From Micromussa lordhowensis (taxonomy: Eukaryota > Cnidaria > Anthozoa > Scleractinia > Lobophylliidae), in assembly GCA_964020085.1 (NCBI GenBank), contig OZ026606.1, positions 4,551,423-4,615,422 of the forward strand: a DNA stretch of 64,000 nucleotides. Reading direction: 5' to 3'. The translations under genes and the position numbers were made by a program. The notes beneath the pieces were generated by a model, which saw only the letters and a program-made list of their open reading frames with translations, searched no databases and was not told the DNA's origin. How positions within the stretch are numbered: position 1 is the stretch's first letter; each line of letters starts with the position of its first letter. This document shows, in pieces, positions 24,732 through 34,588 of this stretch.

Positions 24732-26183
24732 TCATTTGATTACTTGTTAATAATATACATGCAAAAATTTGAGTCTGGCTCTTCTTTGTTCATGTTTATT
24801 TCGTGTCCTTGTTCGGCCGCTTGCCTTTACCTTGTTGTCGCAGTAGTCTTGCTTTTCCCTCAAGAACTTGCTTCGAGCTTTTAAACTCTCTGTCGCGAAT
24901 GATCGAGTGTTTGTACTCTTTATCTGCTAGGTATCGGTCCATAGCAGTAACCATCACACGAAGGCCATCAGGTTCGTAATCATCCCCGTCTTTCTTACGA
25001 ACTGTTGCGTAAAACTGCTCGAGGATTTTGGCCCCTGGTTCGTACTTTTCAATGCTTTCGTCATATCTCTTTTGAGAAGCCCAAGACTTCCAGACTTTTA
25101 CCCAGTTATTTGTGCTTTGTAAGGTGTTTGTAAGGTGTTTGTAAGGTGTTTGTAAGGTGTTTGTTCACAGCATTCTCCTTCAAACTCTGTAATAAAATAT
25201 CGTCAGTTTCCCCCGAGCCGCCATTTTGTTTTGTTGGGCTTTCGCGACTTTCCTGTCAATCAATTTAATTTCAACTTTTTACACTCAATTTCAACTTTTT
25301 GCACTCTATTTCAACTATCTGCACTGTTTGGGATTAATTGACGTGCTCTCAGCCAATCAGCACGATGAAATTTTTGTATGTATATTATCAAGATTTGAAT
25401 AAACTATAGTTAGACCTGAAATGTTCGCGAAGGGAAACATCACTGTTTTCAACTTTGTCTAAAGTCACTACACATGTACAAAGCTTAAAATATTTTCTTA
25501 ATCAGTAAAAATAACAAAATCTTTAAATATTCTTATGCCTAATAACTGTGTCTTCGTTGGACAAGAAACCGACAAAGTAATTTCACGTATTTAATGTAAT
25601 TTACTTCCAGCTAATGGTGGAAATTGCAACGTTCCGAAGCAAACCGTTATATTTGGAACGTCAGACGTTCGACACTGAAACGTTTAGGAAGTTTGTGGAA
25701 AAAAAACGAAAGTTAAACCAGAAGAGGATTTATCTTGACTAAGAAATTAGCAGTTTTGACAGTTTCTTGGAGGAGAGACATGCTCTGCTGGGGCAGCGAT
25801 GAGACTTGACGAAGACTTGAAGAATTTGAACCTTCGCTCCGACGAAGGGCTAACGCTCGAAACGTCAGCTTTCGAATCTCTTTACGGTGACCAATTCACA
25901 TTATCAACTCAGTTGATAAAAACAAATTACCCTATTCAAGCAGTCTGACTCATTTCTCTGCAATTACAATGATATCGCTAATTTTAAAAACTTCTGCCAG
26001 CCCTTCATAACCATATCAATAATAAGTAAAGGCATCAGTAGCCTGGTAGCAAGTTTTATAATGGCGTACCATGTGTTGGTCAACAGAAGGAATGATGTAG
26101 GCTTGAACACCTTCTAGTTGCATCTTCTGTCTTAGCTCCTTTAAGCGCTCAGTTGTGTTCACCTTAGGCAAGGAGGGGGCAGC
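8184..26183 (-). CDS. XPNPEP2: Xaa-Pro aminopeptidase, membrane (GPI) type
   Basis: Exons in transcript order: 26183-26070, 24459-24396, 23591-23487, 22605-22574, 21031-20980, 20325-20303, 19324-19201, 18751-18656, 18489-18408, 16551-16416, 16051-16007, 15461-15375, 14679-14629, 14235-14171, 13528-13451, 12212-12141, 11616-11556, 11431-11362, 10380-10276, 10188-10114, 9818-9742, 9589-9542, 9410-9360, 8396-8184 (TGA). All have AG/GT borders and matching phases; total 641 residues. Aminopeptidase P removes an N-terminal residue preceding proline, using a two-metal centre in a creatinase fold. Expected ligands are present: Asp in VDSGS, Asp in DGTTDTTR, His in HGTGHGIG, Glu in EPGYYEDG and Glu in GIRLE. 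The N-domain has [12 protein letters not shown]. The last exon ends in a small-residue spacer and a hydrophobic tail without lysine, as in GPI-anchored XPNPEP2, so it probably acts at the cell surface. The first coding exon is uncertain (see 27827). Confidence 0.92.
10276..10380 (-). other. XPNPEP2: Aminopeptidase exon with catalytic His
   Basis: One of the 24 exons, singled out because it carries HGTGHGIG, the metal-binding/proton-shuttle histidine block of creatinase-fold peptidases, followed by FLSVHE. It is 105 bases, phase 1 in and phase 1 out. It lies about 80 bp from a tRNA-like foldback insertion in the upstream intron. Confidence 0.9.
10463..10785. mobile_element. Foldback element carrying a tRNA-like module
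   Basis: The arms 10463-10530 and 10722-10785 are imperfect inverted repeats. The left begins GCAAGTGAATA; the right ends TATTCACTTGC; both carry TTTGAACTGC / GCAGTTCAAA and AGAAAGATGTGAAG / CTTCACATCTTTCT. Between them, 10593-10662 is tRNA-like with an A box (TAGCTCAGTTTGTAGAGCA) and a B box (GGTTCGAATCC). This combines a SINE-type pol III promoter with a foldback. It lies in an aminopeptidase intron. Confidence 0.7.
13631..13705. repeat. Near-perfect 75-bp palindrome
   Basis: Two 37-base arms around a single central base. Arm one starts TTAACAACTAAAACAAACGC and arm two ends GCGTTTGTTTTAGTTGTTAA. I find one mismatch between the arms. It is intronic, about 100 bases upstream of the aminopeptidase exon 13528-13451, and can form a cruciform or an RNA hairpin. 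Confidence 0.9.
16979..17036. repeat. Short tandem repeat, 15-bp unit
   Basis: About four tandem copies of GTTATNGGACAGTTT within an intron of the aminopeptidase gene. It is immediately left of the hairpin element at 17224-17327 and may belong to the same insertion. Confidence 0.75.
17224..17327. repeat. Foldback element in aminopeptidase intron
   Basis: Arms 17224-17264 and 17287-17327 are inverted repeats with few differences. They run from GTCCAATTCGGTC to ACCGAATTGGAC and include TCGTGATAA / TTATCACTCG-type blocks, around a GC-rich loop (CCCGCTGCGCGG). Non-coding. Confidence 0.8.
19341..19805. repeat. Probable inverted-repeat element next to an exon
   Basis: GTGGATCAGAAGTGGATCC near 19341 and GGATCCACCCCTGTGGATC near 19782 match as inverted ends with several mismatches. 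C-rich/G-rich stretches follow inward on each side. The left end is only about 15 bases from the acceptor side of aminopeptidase exon 19324-19201. Confidence 0.4.
19954..20085 (+). mobile_element. Small retro-insertion with AAAAAC tail and target duplication
   Basis: A segment of about 104 bp (19968-20071) ends in an (AAAAAC)n tail and is bounded by the identical 14-mer AGAAGTTCGTTTGT at 19954-19967 and 20072-20085. Target-site duplication plus an A-rich tail is the signature of LINE-mediated retrotransposition. The inserted body has no recognised source. It lies in an aminopeptidase intron. Confidence 0.8.
21671..21925 (+). mobile_element. tRNA-derived SINE
   Basis: The head has pol III promoter boxes: an A-box-like TGGTGAGAGCG and a B-box-like GGCTCGATTCC, with GAGCGCTCGCCTCCCACC between. 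The body (CGTCATATGTGGGTTGAGTT, then TTCTCCGGGTACTCCGG) is typical of a SINE family common in corals. The overlapping long open frames are accidents of this repeat. Confidence 0.75.
22915..23080. repeat. Foldback element
   Basis: The ends AGGCAATTGGACTGAGCGG and CCGCTCTATTGCCT, with AAAACCGCT / AGCGGTTTTC and GTGTCG / CGAC blocks, form an imperfect inverted repeat. It is intronic in the aminopeptidase gene. Part of one arm recurs near 7290-7395. Confidence 0.65.
23891..23988 (+). repeat. Dispersed repeat with ribozyme-like core, copy 1
   Basis: Starts TTCGCTCCGACGAAGGGC and continues through GCTCGAAACGTCAGC to GTTGATAAAACCAAAT. It is nearly identical to 25833-25927. The segment CCGACGA - hairpin - GAAA resembles a hammerhead core with one deviation (C for U at the second core base). 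Such motifs are known in Penelope-like elements. Intronic. Confidence 0.5.
24604..24744. repeat. Long-armed palindromic element
   Basis: Arms 24604-24672 and 24676-24744 (69 bases each) match with about seven differences around a 3-base centre. Shared blocks include TGCAATTTGGAATAAATAAG and GTAAATTTTTCAAA. Non-coding, in the aminopeptidase intron beside the Crypton-like element. Confidence 0.9.
24796..25116 (-). pseudogene. Crypton-type tyrosine recombinase, N-terminal fragment
   Basis: An open frame of 106 codons on the minus strand ends in TAA at 24796-24798. Blocks [28 protein letters not shown] and [19 protein letters not shown] are typical of the N-terminal, core-binding-type region of Crypton-derived (KIAA1958/DUF3504-like) recombinases of animals. 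The catalytic domain that should follow is absent. No ATG start is visible: upstream the frame runs into the 11-bp tandem repeat. It is either a relic or a domesticated N-domain. Confidence 0.6.
25117..25163. repeat. Tandem repeat, 11-bp unit
   Basis: Four copies of GTAAGGTGTTT directly next to the recombinase-like frame. The 11-base unit shifts the reading frame at each repeat, so it is unlikely to be translated. Confidence 0.85.
25833..25927 (+). repeat. Dispersed repeat with ribozyme-like core, copy 2
   Basis: Second copy of the element at 23891-23988, same orientation, 1.9 kb away in the neighbouring intron. The CCGACGAAGGGC...GCTCGAAACGTCAGC block is unchanged between the copies; differences lie in the flanking part. 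Confidence 0.5.
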
Positions 26184-27826
26184 CTGAAAATGAAACGAAA
26201 TCAGAATTACACAATCATCGAGCGGGATGGCTAACGCTAAAGTGTAGCACCACTTTGCAACCAACTTTCAGTCTGTTTCCATATCGAGGTGCCCTCTGGG
26301 CGAAAGCTGAAGGATATCAAAGAACGGTAAAACAACTTTAAAAACAAGTCTGTGCTTAAATTAAAAAAAAACTTCCTAGTAGGTATGTAAAGCGCTAGAA
26401 GCAACCTCGCTTCAAGGTAGACGGGCAAAACTAATAACAAGGGACTGGGACGACACTGGTGAAAGGGACTGGTACGGAATGACCGAGAAGTATTCAAAAA
26501 TATTCCTGTTTTATCAAAGCAGATTGGTATTTAAAGATTACAGTTTATTTTGATTAAATCAGACCTAAAATATTGGTCGTTATTTCAAACATCGAGCGTG
26601 CTGCATCTGAAAAAAAAAAAAACGCGACAACAATACAGACGGTGAAAACATTTCTTCATATACTACGTGCTCATCTTGAGCTCTTCGCAATTACAGTTTG
26701 TATCAGGAGTAGTTTTCGATATGCACTATCAGCGATGGGGAGATAATGGCTGAGTTTCTTTATCGTAGAATCTGTAAAATATTCATTCCTTTCTAAAAGG
26801 GGATATCAACAAGAGTAAGCCAATCTTCCTATGTTCTCACATCCTCCTAGGCAGGCGATCTTGTCACACACGTGTATACGAGGGGTAATCTCTTCGGTTC
26901 TGAATGTGACACTGTCAAATCCAGCACCAGGTTGTGTTTCGACAAAGTTATTGAGAGGGATTCGTTTATCGACTAATATGCCAGAATTCTCTATCCTTAA
27001 CTCTATTCCTGCCCAGATCGTACAGGAATCATCAATATTACTCCCAGGCCTTCTAGTGACAGGCCACGACAGTATTAATAGGGACTTGTCTCGAACTGAA
27101 GTGTATACCTCAATATCACACTAAGAGTTCAATAACTCGGTCTCGAACGAACCCACGCAAAAAAAAATTTCTGTCGACTCCCTGCTAACTTTTTGACTCG
27201 ATAGTTTAATTCGATATAATTTATTGTCTACCAGTTTCAAGCAGTTAAAGTACTCACTAAGTTGTTGTTGCTGTTCACAGACTGAGGTGCTTTTGAAATT
27301 TCCGGACAATCATAAAGTATTTTTTTCGGACAGAGTGGGGGAAGCAGCTTTTGTTTTATTTTTTGCCATTCATAAATACACAACAATACATCAATGTGTA
27401 TCAGAGGCAAGGAAGCCCAGAGAAGCCAATAAGGCTTATGTAAATGACTACCTTAAATATTTAAGTCTTAACAAGAGAATCAAAACGCTGTCATCGGCGC
27501 AAAAAATGATAAAAAGGTGGTTAAACAAAACTAAACGCGCGAATGCGCAAAAGCAAAGGAAGAAAGAAAAAATTTAAAAAGCGGAAAAGCAGTGTTTCGA
27601 ATAACTCTGTTAAATTGAAACGAAAAGTGGCAAATCTGTTATTTTAGTTCATATTCTTCTCATTCTAAAAAAAACCTGTTTTGATGAGTGGCTAAGTCAG
27701 TAACAAAAGCGATTAACCAAAAACATAACAAAAATTAACCTTGGAATTCTCACAACCGAGACGATAATTATTTAGTTTAAACACAGTCATAATACATTCT
27801 GTGCACTTGCATCTTTTCCATTTTAC

Positions 27827-27865
27827 ATCGCATCGGAAAGAGACTGACAATATCACCATAAGCAT
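27827..27865 (-). CDS. XPNPEP2: Possible signal-peptide exon of the aminopeptidase
   Basis: On the minus strand, ATG at 27865 opens MLMVILSVSFRCD and ends at a GT donor (GAT|gtaaaa) in phase 0. That is the phase needed to join the exon starting at 26183. The hydrophobic run would suit the signal peptide of a GPI-anchored ectoenzyme. It is short for a signal peptide, and the reading frame stays open upstream, so this could be the end of a larger exon or chance. Confidence 0.35.
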
Positions 27866-30629
27866 AAAAACAATGGTTTTGTCACTTTGGCCTTTCAAAT
27901 TTGAGTCAAATATTTGTCTAAATGCTCTGTTGCCTTGACTCTGTCCTTTAATTTGTATTGCTAATAGCTGAAGTCAAACACAAAACGGTAGAGTTGCTTG
28001 TTGTTATTAAAACACAGCTGTACATCCAGTTGTTTTTCTGTCATCGGGGAGTAAGAAGATATCGAGTCTAAAATGAGAAACTTGTAATTCTACCTTATGA
28101 TATACATAGTCGACTCAACTGAAAGTTAAAGGCTTGAATTAACAAATAGGAGAGTGTGGAAATATGAGCTGTTCATATCGTGCATTAATATTTAGCGCGC
28201 TATCGAAAATAACTCTCGATAAGTGACGTGTAGCCTGCGAAAGCAGCCGTCCTTCTTCGCTCACGGCCCGATTGGCGTTTCGCTAGCTAAGTGACGTGCA
28301 ATACACAGGAAATATTTGATTCTACCCATAGAGCTAAATTTCTTTCTGACGTTCGCGGGTTTTTCAATATTTCCCTCATATTCGTTTTGTTAGCTATGCC
28401 TAGGTTAAATATATCTCAAGTGGCGGGTTATTCTTGCTTTTTCAGTGAAGTGAGTCGAACGGTTGGTTATAAACCCCGAGGAGGCTTAAACTTGACCAAG
28501 TCACTGAATAACTGTAGATTATGGATTCCTTTGATTCCAGACAAGCTGTTCTTCTGATTGAGTGAGACTGGTGACTTCGTACGAAACGTAACAAAATTGA
28601 TAAACCTTGGAATTCTCAGCCCAGCTCACAATATTACGTAAGCGAAATCATAGAACCTCGTGCATATTTTCTAATAAATCAGGCACATTCGAAATATCGC
28701 TCCAAGCAAACATGGCACCGTATACTAATTTAGCCTTGAATACTCTTTTTGTGGAAATCCCAATTGCAGCAGAAATAATCGATTTTGGCAATCGGACTGG
28801 TGTACTGAATAAACATTCAATAGTTGTAGACAAGGTCTGAAGGATTCCATTGTCCAACGAGAGCTGAAGCGAAAATCTCTTCACATCGCCAGTTAGTATG
28901 GGCAATGGCGCGTATAAAAACTGTGAGATGTCGCTCGCATCTAATAAGGTAATTATAAATGTGGCAGCGCTACCGACGAAACCGAGAGAATCAGCTGGTA
29001 AAGTAGTATTTTAGCGTTGAGTCGAGATCCCTCTTCGGGCTTGCTGGGGAATAAATTATCTTTGCTCTCCTTACAAGCTAGTAATAGCATTCTCGCTGGC
29101 TGCTTGTAAGGGCGTTATAGATTACGTCCGGGATTATTCCAAGGTAGTTTGTCATATCATGCTTCACTGACTAGACCTACCCTGCGGATCCTCACAGGTT
29201 CCAGCACTTTACAGTGCACCAGCAAAGAGCACGACAGAATCACTATGCACAAAAGAAACAAACAAACACATTTTAATGTCTCGTGCAGTACAACTTGCAG
29301 GAAACAATGGATCATTCAGCATTATCTACTCACCAAAACCCAGACACACAAGACGACTTTCCATTGTAGCTTCACTGCTGGTTGAGCCTCAGTGACAAAG
29401 TCGAAATCCGCGATATATTCACTTGCTGCAGAATCGAGGTACGACGAGTGACTATGATCCTCGTATGTATGTCACTGAAACAAACCATATAGGTTACCAA
29501 TCCTTTTGTGCACTCCACGCCTTACTGAGTTACGACAAAAGCAATATATTATTTATTCAAATTTAAATCAAATTTATCATTAGAAACCACGTGGTCCACG
29601 TGTCTCAGCAACCACTCTTCGATAGAATTTGTTCACTTGGTTTTAGCAAGGAGGTGTCTTTTTTTTCAAGCTGTTAACTCATTATCAATGCAAAATGCAC
29701 GGTTATTCTTTATTTGTTGCTAGAGGTTCGAGTCATCGAGGTCGATTGAATATCCAATTTGCCAGGTTAATAATTGATAGTTTACTGATTCTTCAGCACT
29801 TCAGTATACATGAGTACAGTGCAAACAAGACTTATCTCGTCAGAAACTGCGCTCTAGCACTGTTTTTCTCTTTGTAACAGCTAAAGGCACCTCATCCGGT
29901 ATAGCTCATGACATCGGGCAATGTGAATATGTGAACAGTCCATTAACTATGGTAACTAAAATCAAATTGCTGTAGTGTTAGTTTTTATCGATTACACGAC
30001 AAGAAAAGCTACTGCGATGACATCCGTGGTGAGTTACATTAATCAGAATTCGAGTTATCGGGGTAAATTTTAATCAAGGGAAATGAAGTTTAGTTCGAGT
30101 TAGCGGGGAATTCGAGTTCGAGTTAAGGCGGGGTTCTACCTGAAGGCCGTATTTTGGTTGGGTATTATGGTTTTAACGCAAATATCTCGTTCGCGTTTCA
30201 AGCAGTCAAGAATCCCTCCGCTCATCCCACATATCTATGTTCTGGGCTGTTTTGTAAATTTTTTGGTGATTGTTTGGTATATTTGGAGATAGATAGTTTT
30301 TCTCAAAGGATTAGTTAAATTTATGGAAATAGGAAATTTTGAAGATTTGGTGTTGTTTTAAAATTAGAATTTTACGTTAAAAATAGGTAGATGAACACCA
30401 AATAGTTGTCCACCAACCTGGGATGCCATTTTGGGGACGGTCAACTGTCTGGTGGTGTTCCATAACCTTTCTTTTTTCTTTTAATCCCTCTCTAAACTAT
30501 ATAAAATTTCACTTAAATATAGGTGAAATCCCCCCTTAACCGAGTTAAAATGACTGAAAAGTGAGGTCAAATCCAAGGGAAACGAGGGTTATCCAAGTTC
30601 GAGTTACCGGGGTTCAGTTTTAGAAGATA

Positions 30630-30905
30630 CAAATACCGGAAAGCTCTTCACAAAAATACCTTATCTTACTTCCGCAGTGTATATTGACTGTTCGCTTTTT
30701 CAGCTGATATGAATCGATTTTAGCTAATTATCACTTCCTAGGCGACCTAAGCCAGTTTACTAGTTTTCCTAGAATAGGATAGGAATCCTAAAGAAGCGGT
30801 AACGCGCTGAAATCGATTCAAATCAGCAGAAAAAGCGAACAGAAAACAAGCAATACACTGCAGACGTCAGATAAGGTGTTTTCATGAAGAGCCTTCCAGT
30901 ATTTG
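30630..30905. repeat. Foldback element
   Basis: Arms of about 95-105 bases in inverted orientation with scattered mismatches: the left starts CAAATACCGGAAAGCTCTTC and the right ends GAAGAGCCTTCCAGTATTTG. Inner blocks GTTCGCTTTTTC / GAAAAAGCGAAC and AATCGATTT / AAATCGATT also pair. Confidence 0.8.
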
Positions 30906-30970
30906 GATCTCATCAAACCGATCGCGAATATTCCTCTCGTGGGGAGATACATACAGGTGAACTATATGGG

Positions 30971-31370
30971 TACTGTAAATCCTCGAATAAGCGCCTGCTC
31001 TTCCCCTCCCCTTGTCTTTTGAAGAGTACTGAGACAACAAAAGTATGTATAGTTTTGGTCGTGTTCAATCACAAGCAACATTGACCGTCGCCGATTCATT
31101 GCCTTAAGACCAACCAACCCGTGTTGGGAAGCAGGCCGAGACCGGGGGTTATATTACGAAGTTCTTCAAGAGAGACAGGATGCTTCCGAGACTTTTGAGG
31201 GACTAACACATACATATATTGCAACAAACGCGATCCTATCTGACCACGATTGGGGAAAATTAAATAAGCCACCCCCTCGATCTTTTAAGCGCCTTCCTTG
31301 AATAAGCTCCCCACGTCTTCTACTAAATTTGAAATAAGCACCCCGGGCGCTTATTCGAAGATCTACGGTA
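30971..31370. repeat. TIR element, 400 bp
   Basis: The terminal 25-mers TACTGTAAATCCTCGAATAA(GCGCC) at 30971 and (GGCGC)TTATTCGAAGATCTACGGTA ending at 31370 are inverted repeats with three mismatches. No coding capacity. Confidence 0.8.
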
Positions 31371-32460
31371 TGTGCCGCTGCAAAGAGTACAGTTTTCGGG
31401 CAGTTTAGTTCCGGGGGGGGTGGGGGGTAACTCCCATATAAATAGAACAGGGGTCCTCGTCGGAAATTTTGAAAAGAACCCCTAAGACATAACAAGATCC
31501 TGTTTGGTGAGCGCGGCTTAAAATTCTAAAATTATAATTTTTTCAGCTCTATACCCTAAACGTTACCGTAAAAGCTCCTGCATTTGTGCTCTACAAAGCA
31601 GAGTTGGATAATAAGCGCTGTTATTTGTCCGCCGGTATTACCTGTTCCGAGATGCGGAGGCTCTCGGATAACTGTGAGCTTTGAGGAACAGACGATGTCC
31701 AAGGACAAATATTCGAGCATCTTTTCGCGCCAAACTGTCGCAGTGAAGTCAAACTTAAAATAGATCGGTCCGTGACAGGAATAGGAGGTAGTTTTACGTT
31801 CCCAGTGATGAGCCCCTGATTGTGTTTATCATCCTTCAAATATTTTTCGCAACACGCGCTCTAAGGCAAGACACTTGTGCCCCTCTCCACCCCGGCGAAT
31901 TTAATGCTGGGGATAACCCTTTGTTGGATTAGCATCCCATCCAGGGGGGAGTAGAAATACTCCTATCTGCTTCCTGCTATTGAAGCCAGGATACGAGATG
32001 GTGGATAATTCCACCCCCCCCCCCCTTGTTCTGGTGTAGTTTTAGCTTACGTCGTCAGCAAATGACACGCACCAACTTCCAAAAATTGGCTTACCTTTCC
32101 CAGTCTTTCAGCTAAACATCTTTTAAGAGCTATAGATTCGAAAATTATAATCAGAGACGAGGAGATCTGTAGGCCTTTTAAAACTTTTTATAAGGAGAGC
32201 CTTAATTTTATAAGGAGAGCTTCGACTTTTTATGAGGAGACTAAGGCTCGCTCGACTTTCGGAGGGCTCACTACTTTCGGGATTTATTAGCTGCCACAAT
32301 TTTGACGTTACTTGGGGGGGGGGGGGGGGGTCGTTACTGCGGGAAGTTTACGGTATGTCAATTCTTTCCCATGTGTTCTGCAGATACAGTTTAAGATGTT
32401 GCTCGACTCACACACTTCAACTTGCGCACTATTCAGAATTTACATCAGTATGTATGGTCA

Positions 32461-32606
32461 TTGACCAAGTGTGAGGTCAAGATGGCTGGATATTGGCCAA
32501 GTTCTTTTTTTCGTGTTCATGGACTGAGATAGAGTCAAGGTCTATAAACACGCAAAAAAAGAACGAGGCCAATATCAAGCCATCTTCATCGAACAAGCTT
32601 GGTCAA
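32461..32606. repeat. Foldback element
   Basis: Starts TTGACCAAGTGTGAGG and ends CAAGCTTGGTCAA. The inner blocks GATGGCTGGATATTGGCC and GGCCAATATCAAGCCATC, then GTTCTTTTTTTCGTGTT and ACACGCAAAAAAAGAAC, also pair. Non-coding MITE-like hairpin. Confidence 0.85.
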
Positions 32607-32681
32607 TAAAGGATTTATTAATTGGCTTTTGGGGAAATTTTTCTTGCGGGACAAGGAGGGTTGTCCCGAGCGGGCATGATG

Positions 32682-32712
<31 letters not shown>

Positions 32713-33835
32713 CAGCACAGGATTTGATTCATCTTACTTGCTCGCGGAGCTAGTTATATAATTATATACTATATAATTGTGACAGATTTTTACAGACATG
32801 GTTGTTAGATTTGATTGTATTTCAACTGTTTTTTACAAATCATATGGTTTGAATCAAATCAAATCGACTTGTCAAATAAACAAAAGGATGCACAGCTCCT
32901 GGTTAGACTGTTCGACCAAAGGTATTGTAGTTTAGGTCGTAGCAGTTGCAGTTCCACTGGACCTTTTGCCCATGGGCAATTTCAGGGCAATAAAAGCCCC
33001 AAACCTGTGGAAAACAGCACATAAACATCAGTTATAATACTTTCTTTTACAGGTACCTGCGCGGCCATATTTTTATTCAGCATTTCTTTTTGCGAGAGCT
33101 CTGTAACATTCGTTTTTAATCACTGATGATCATACGAACGAGACATGTTATCTTCATCGCCCATCACAAAAAGGTTATTTAAACTACACAACTCATCAAA
33201 TTTAGCTAAAATATGTGCACAAGGCTGAAATTACGATCATAGCAAAGCTTCCATATACTTGTACACAGGTCCAGTGAGATAATCCAAAAACTATGAAGAT
33301 ACCTGCCTTCAATCCTTTCATTTGTTTAGTGAGAAATCCGTGTGCATTTTTACTAATACACTAGGGGACTCCATGGTCTTTAATCAGTGGTTGGTGAGAA
33401 TACTTTTGTCAACAAGTTTCCTTGAATTTGTCCTCAGGTGCATTTTTTCCTGGTTCCTCAATCCATTTCCTCTCCTTCAACAACAGACAAAAAGTACCAA
33501 TCAACAATACTCTACAATAATACAATATAATAATACAACAATACTCCCTATGTATACCAAAACAGCTCACAAAACTGAATCTCTCTTTTTTTCCAACACT
33601 GAAAAAATCCTTCCTAAGTCATTCATTTTTTAAGTGCTGCAAACGTACAATAACGAGAAGAATATTATTCAAAGATGTTGACTAAGCAGCTTTCTAATAT
33701 AGCTTGTAAAGTCGCACTATCAAATTCAGAATATACATTCATAATTAATACATGCTGACAGTGTGAGCAAAGTGAATTATTTTCCTTTTCCATGTTCATT
33801 AGTAATGTTATGAAACAACTGATTCATTCTTTTAG

Positions 33836-33953
33836 CGGTGCATCTTCAAGTAATGATGAACCTAGGAGTTCAGAGAGCACTCAAGATGCTAGAGTTGCTC
33901 TTGGCATTGTATCAGGGGGTCATCATAACCCAATGATGCATGCTTATGCGTGA
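33836..33953 (+). CDS. Possible terminal coding exon, gene unknown
   Basis: After an acceptor (ATTCTTTTAG) the frame in phase 2 reads 39 codons to TGA at 33951. It is rich in Ser, Glu, Asp, His and Met and ends NPMMHAYA. Composition and the clean acceptor suggest a final exon, but no upstream exon could be joined and the family is not recognised. It may be chance. Confidence 0.3.
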
Positions 33954-34588
33954 ATCCATTACTACCATTTACTTCAAGGAGGTAGTATGAAAACAAATCA
34001 TAAATGACTAATTAACAAGTAAAAGTGGAGCTCTGGTGGCCTGAAGTGGAGCCCATACCCATATAGGTAAGAAAAGGATCCCATGAATTGATTTTCCCAT
34101 GATTATCATGGCTTGCGAAATTGCTCATGGACACATACACACAATGACGATGATGACCATGGAGACATGCAAGATGGAAGATTTTGTCCCTTGAGGATCT
34201 TGAGATTATTCAAACTCAAAACTCAAGGCCAAACAACAAACAGAAAACCTCACTGTAAAGTTACAAAACAAAAATCAAAATTCTCGCTTATCCTGGGTTA
34301 GCTTAATGGGGCTTTGAACATCCCAGCCCAGGAGCTCCGCTTTCAGGCTTGGCTAAATCTATATATTATATTTAATGTTTTGCAAACTATTTCAATAAAT
34401 GATTCTGTAGTTGCTATAAATTATACTGTTAATGTCACATACATTATGGATACTCTCAATGCTGACAAGCTTTAAAAACAAGCTAGAAAAAAAAACAGTG
34501 CGAATAGTGACAAATTTCCCATTATATCACTTAATACAAAGGAAACACCGGATGTCTTAGTTTATCATCAGAAGAAAATTCACATTCC

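Larger units (their letters stand above)
24748..25394. mobile_element. TIR-bounded element with recombinase fragment
   Basis: The ends TTAATAATATACATGCAAA (left) and AATTTTTGTATGTATATTATC (right) are inverted repeats over about 24 bases. Between them lies the recombinase-like frame at 24796-25116 and a tandem repeat at 25117-25163. It is probably an internally deleted, non-autonomous transposon. Confidence 0.5.
27866..33835. other. Repeat-rich stretch, no gene identified
   Basis: Contains the foldbacks listed separately and homopolymer runs (C near 32015, G near 32318). It also has copies of an A(G)TTCGAGTTA-type motif near 30050, 30090 and 30597. Open frames at 28290-28905 and 31621-31839 have no recognised family. 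A possible donor after an ATG on the minus strand near 29330-29364 could be an upstream exon, but nothing ties it to a gene. Confidence 0.4.

Noticed and set aside
25117..25163. CRISPR-like array
   Set aside because: Simple 11-bp tandem repeats without spacers in a eukaryotic intron.
27224..27577. 117-codon open frame, Lys/Arg-rich
   Set aside because: No ATG at its start, biased composition, no recognised domain and no splice context.
29329..29364. Alternative first aminopeptidase exon (ATG followed by MESRLVCLGF and a GT donor)
   Set aside because: It ends in phase 1, which cannot join the phase-0 acceptor at 26183, and no bridging exon was found.
31621..31839. Minus-strand 72-codon frame ending near a GT donor
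   Set aside because: No acceptor or ATG fits the frame and no family is recognised.
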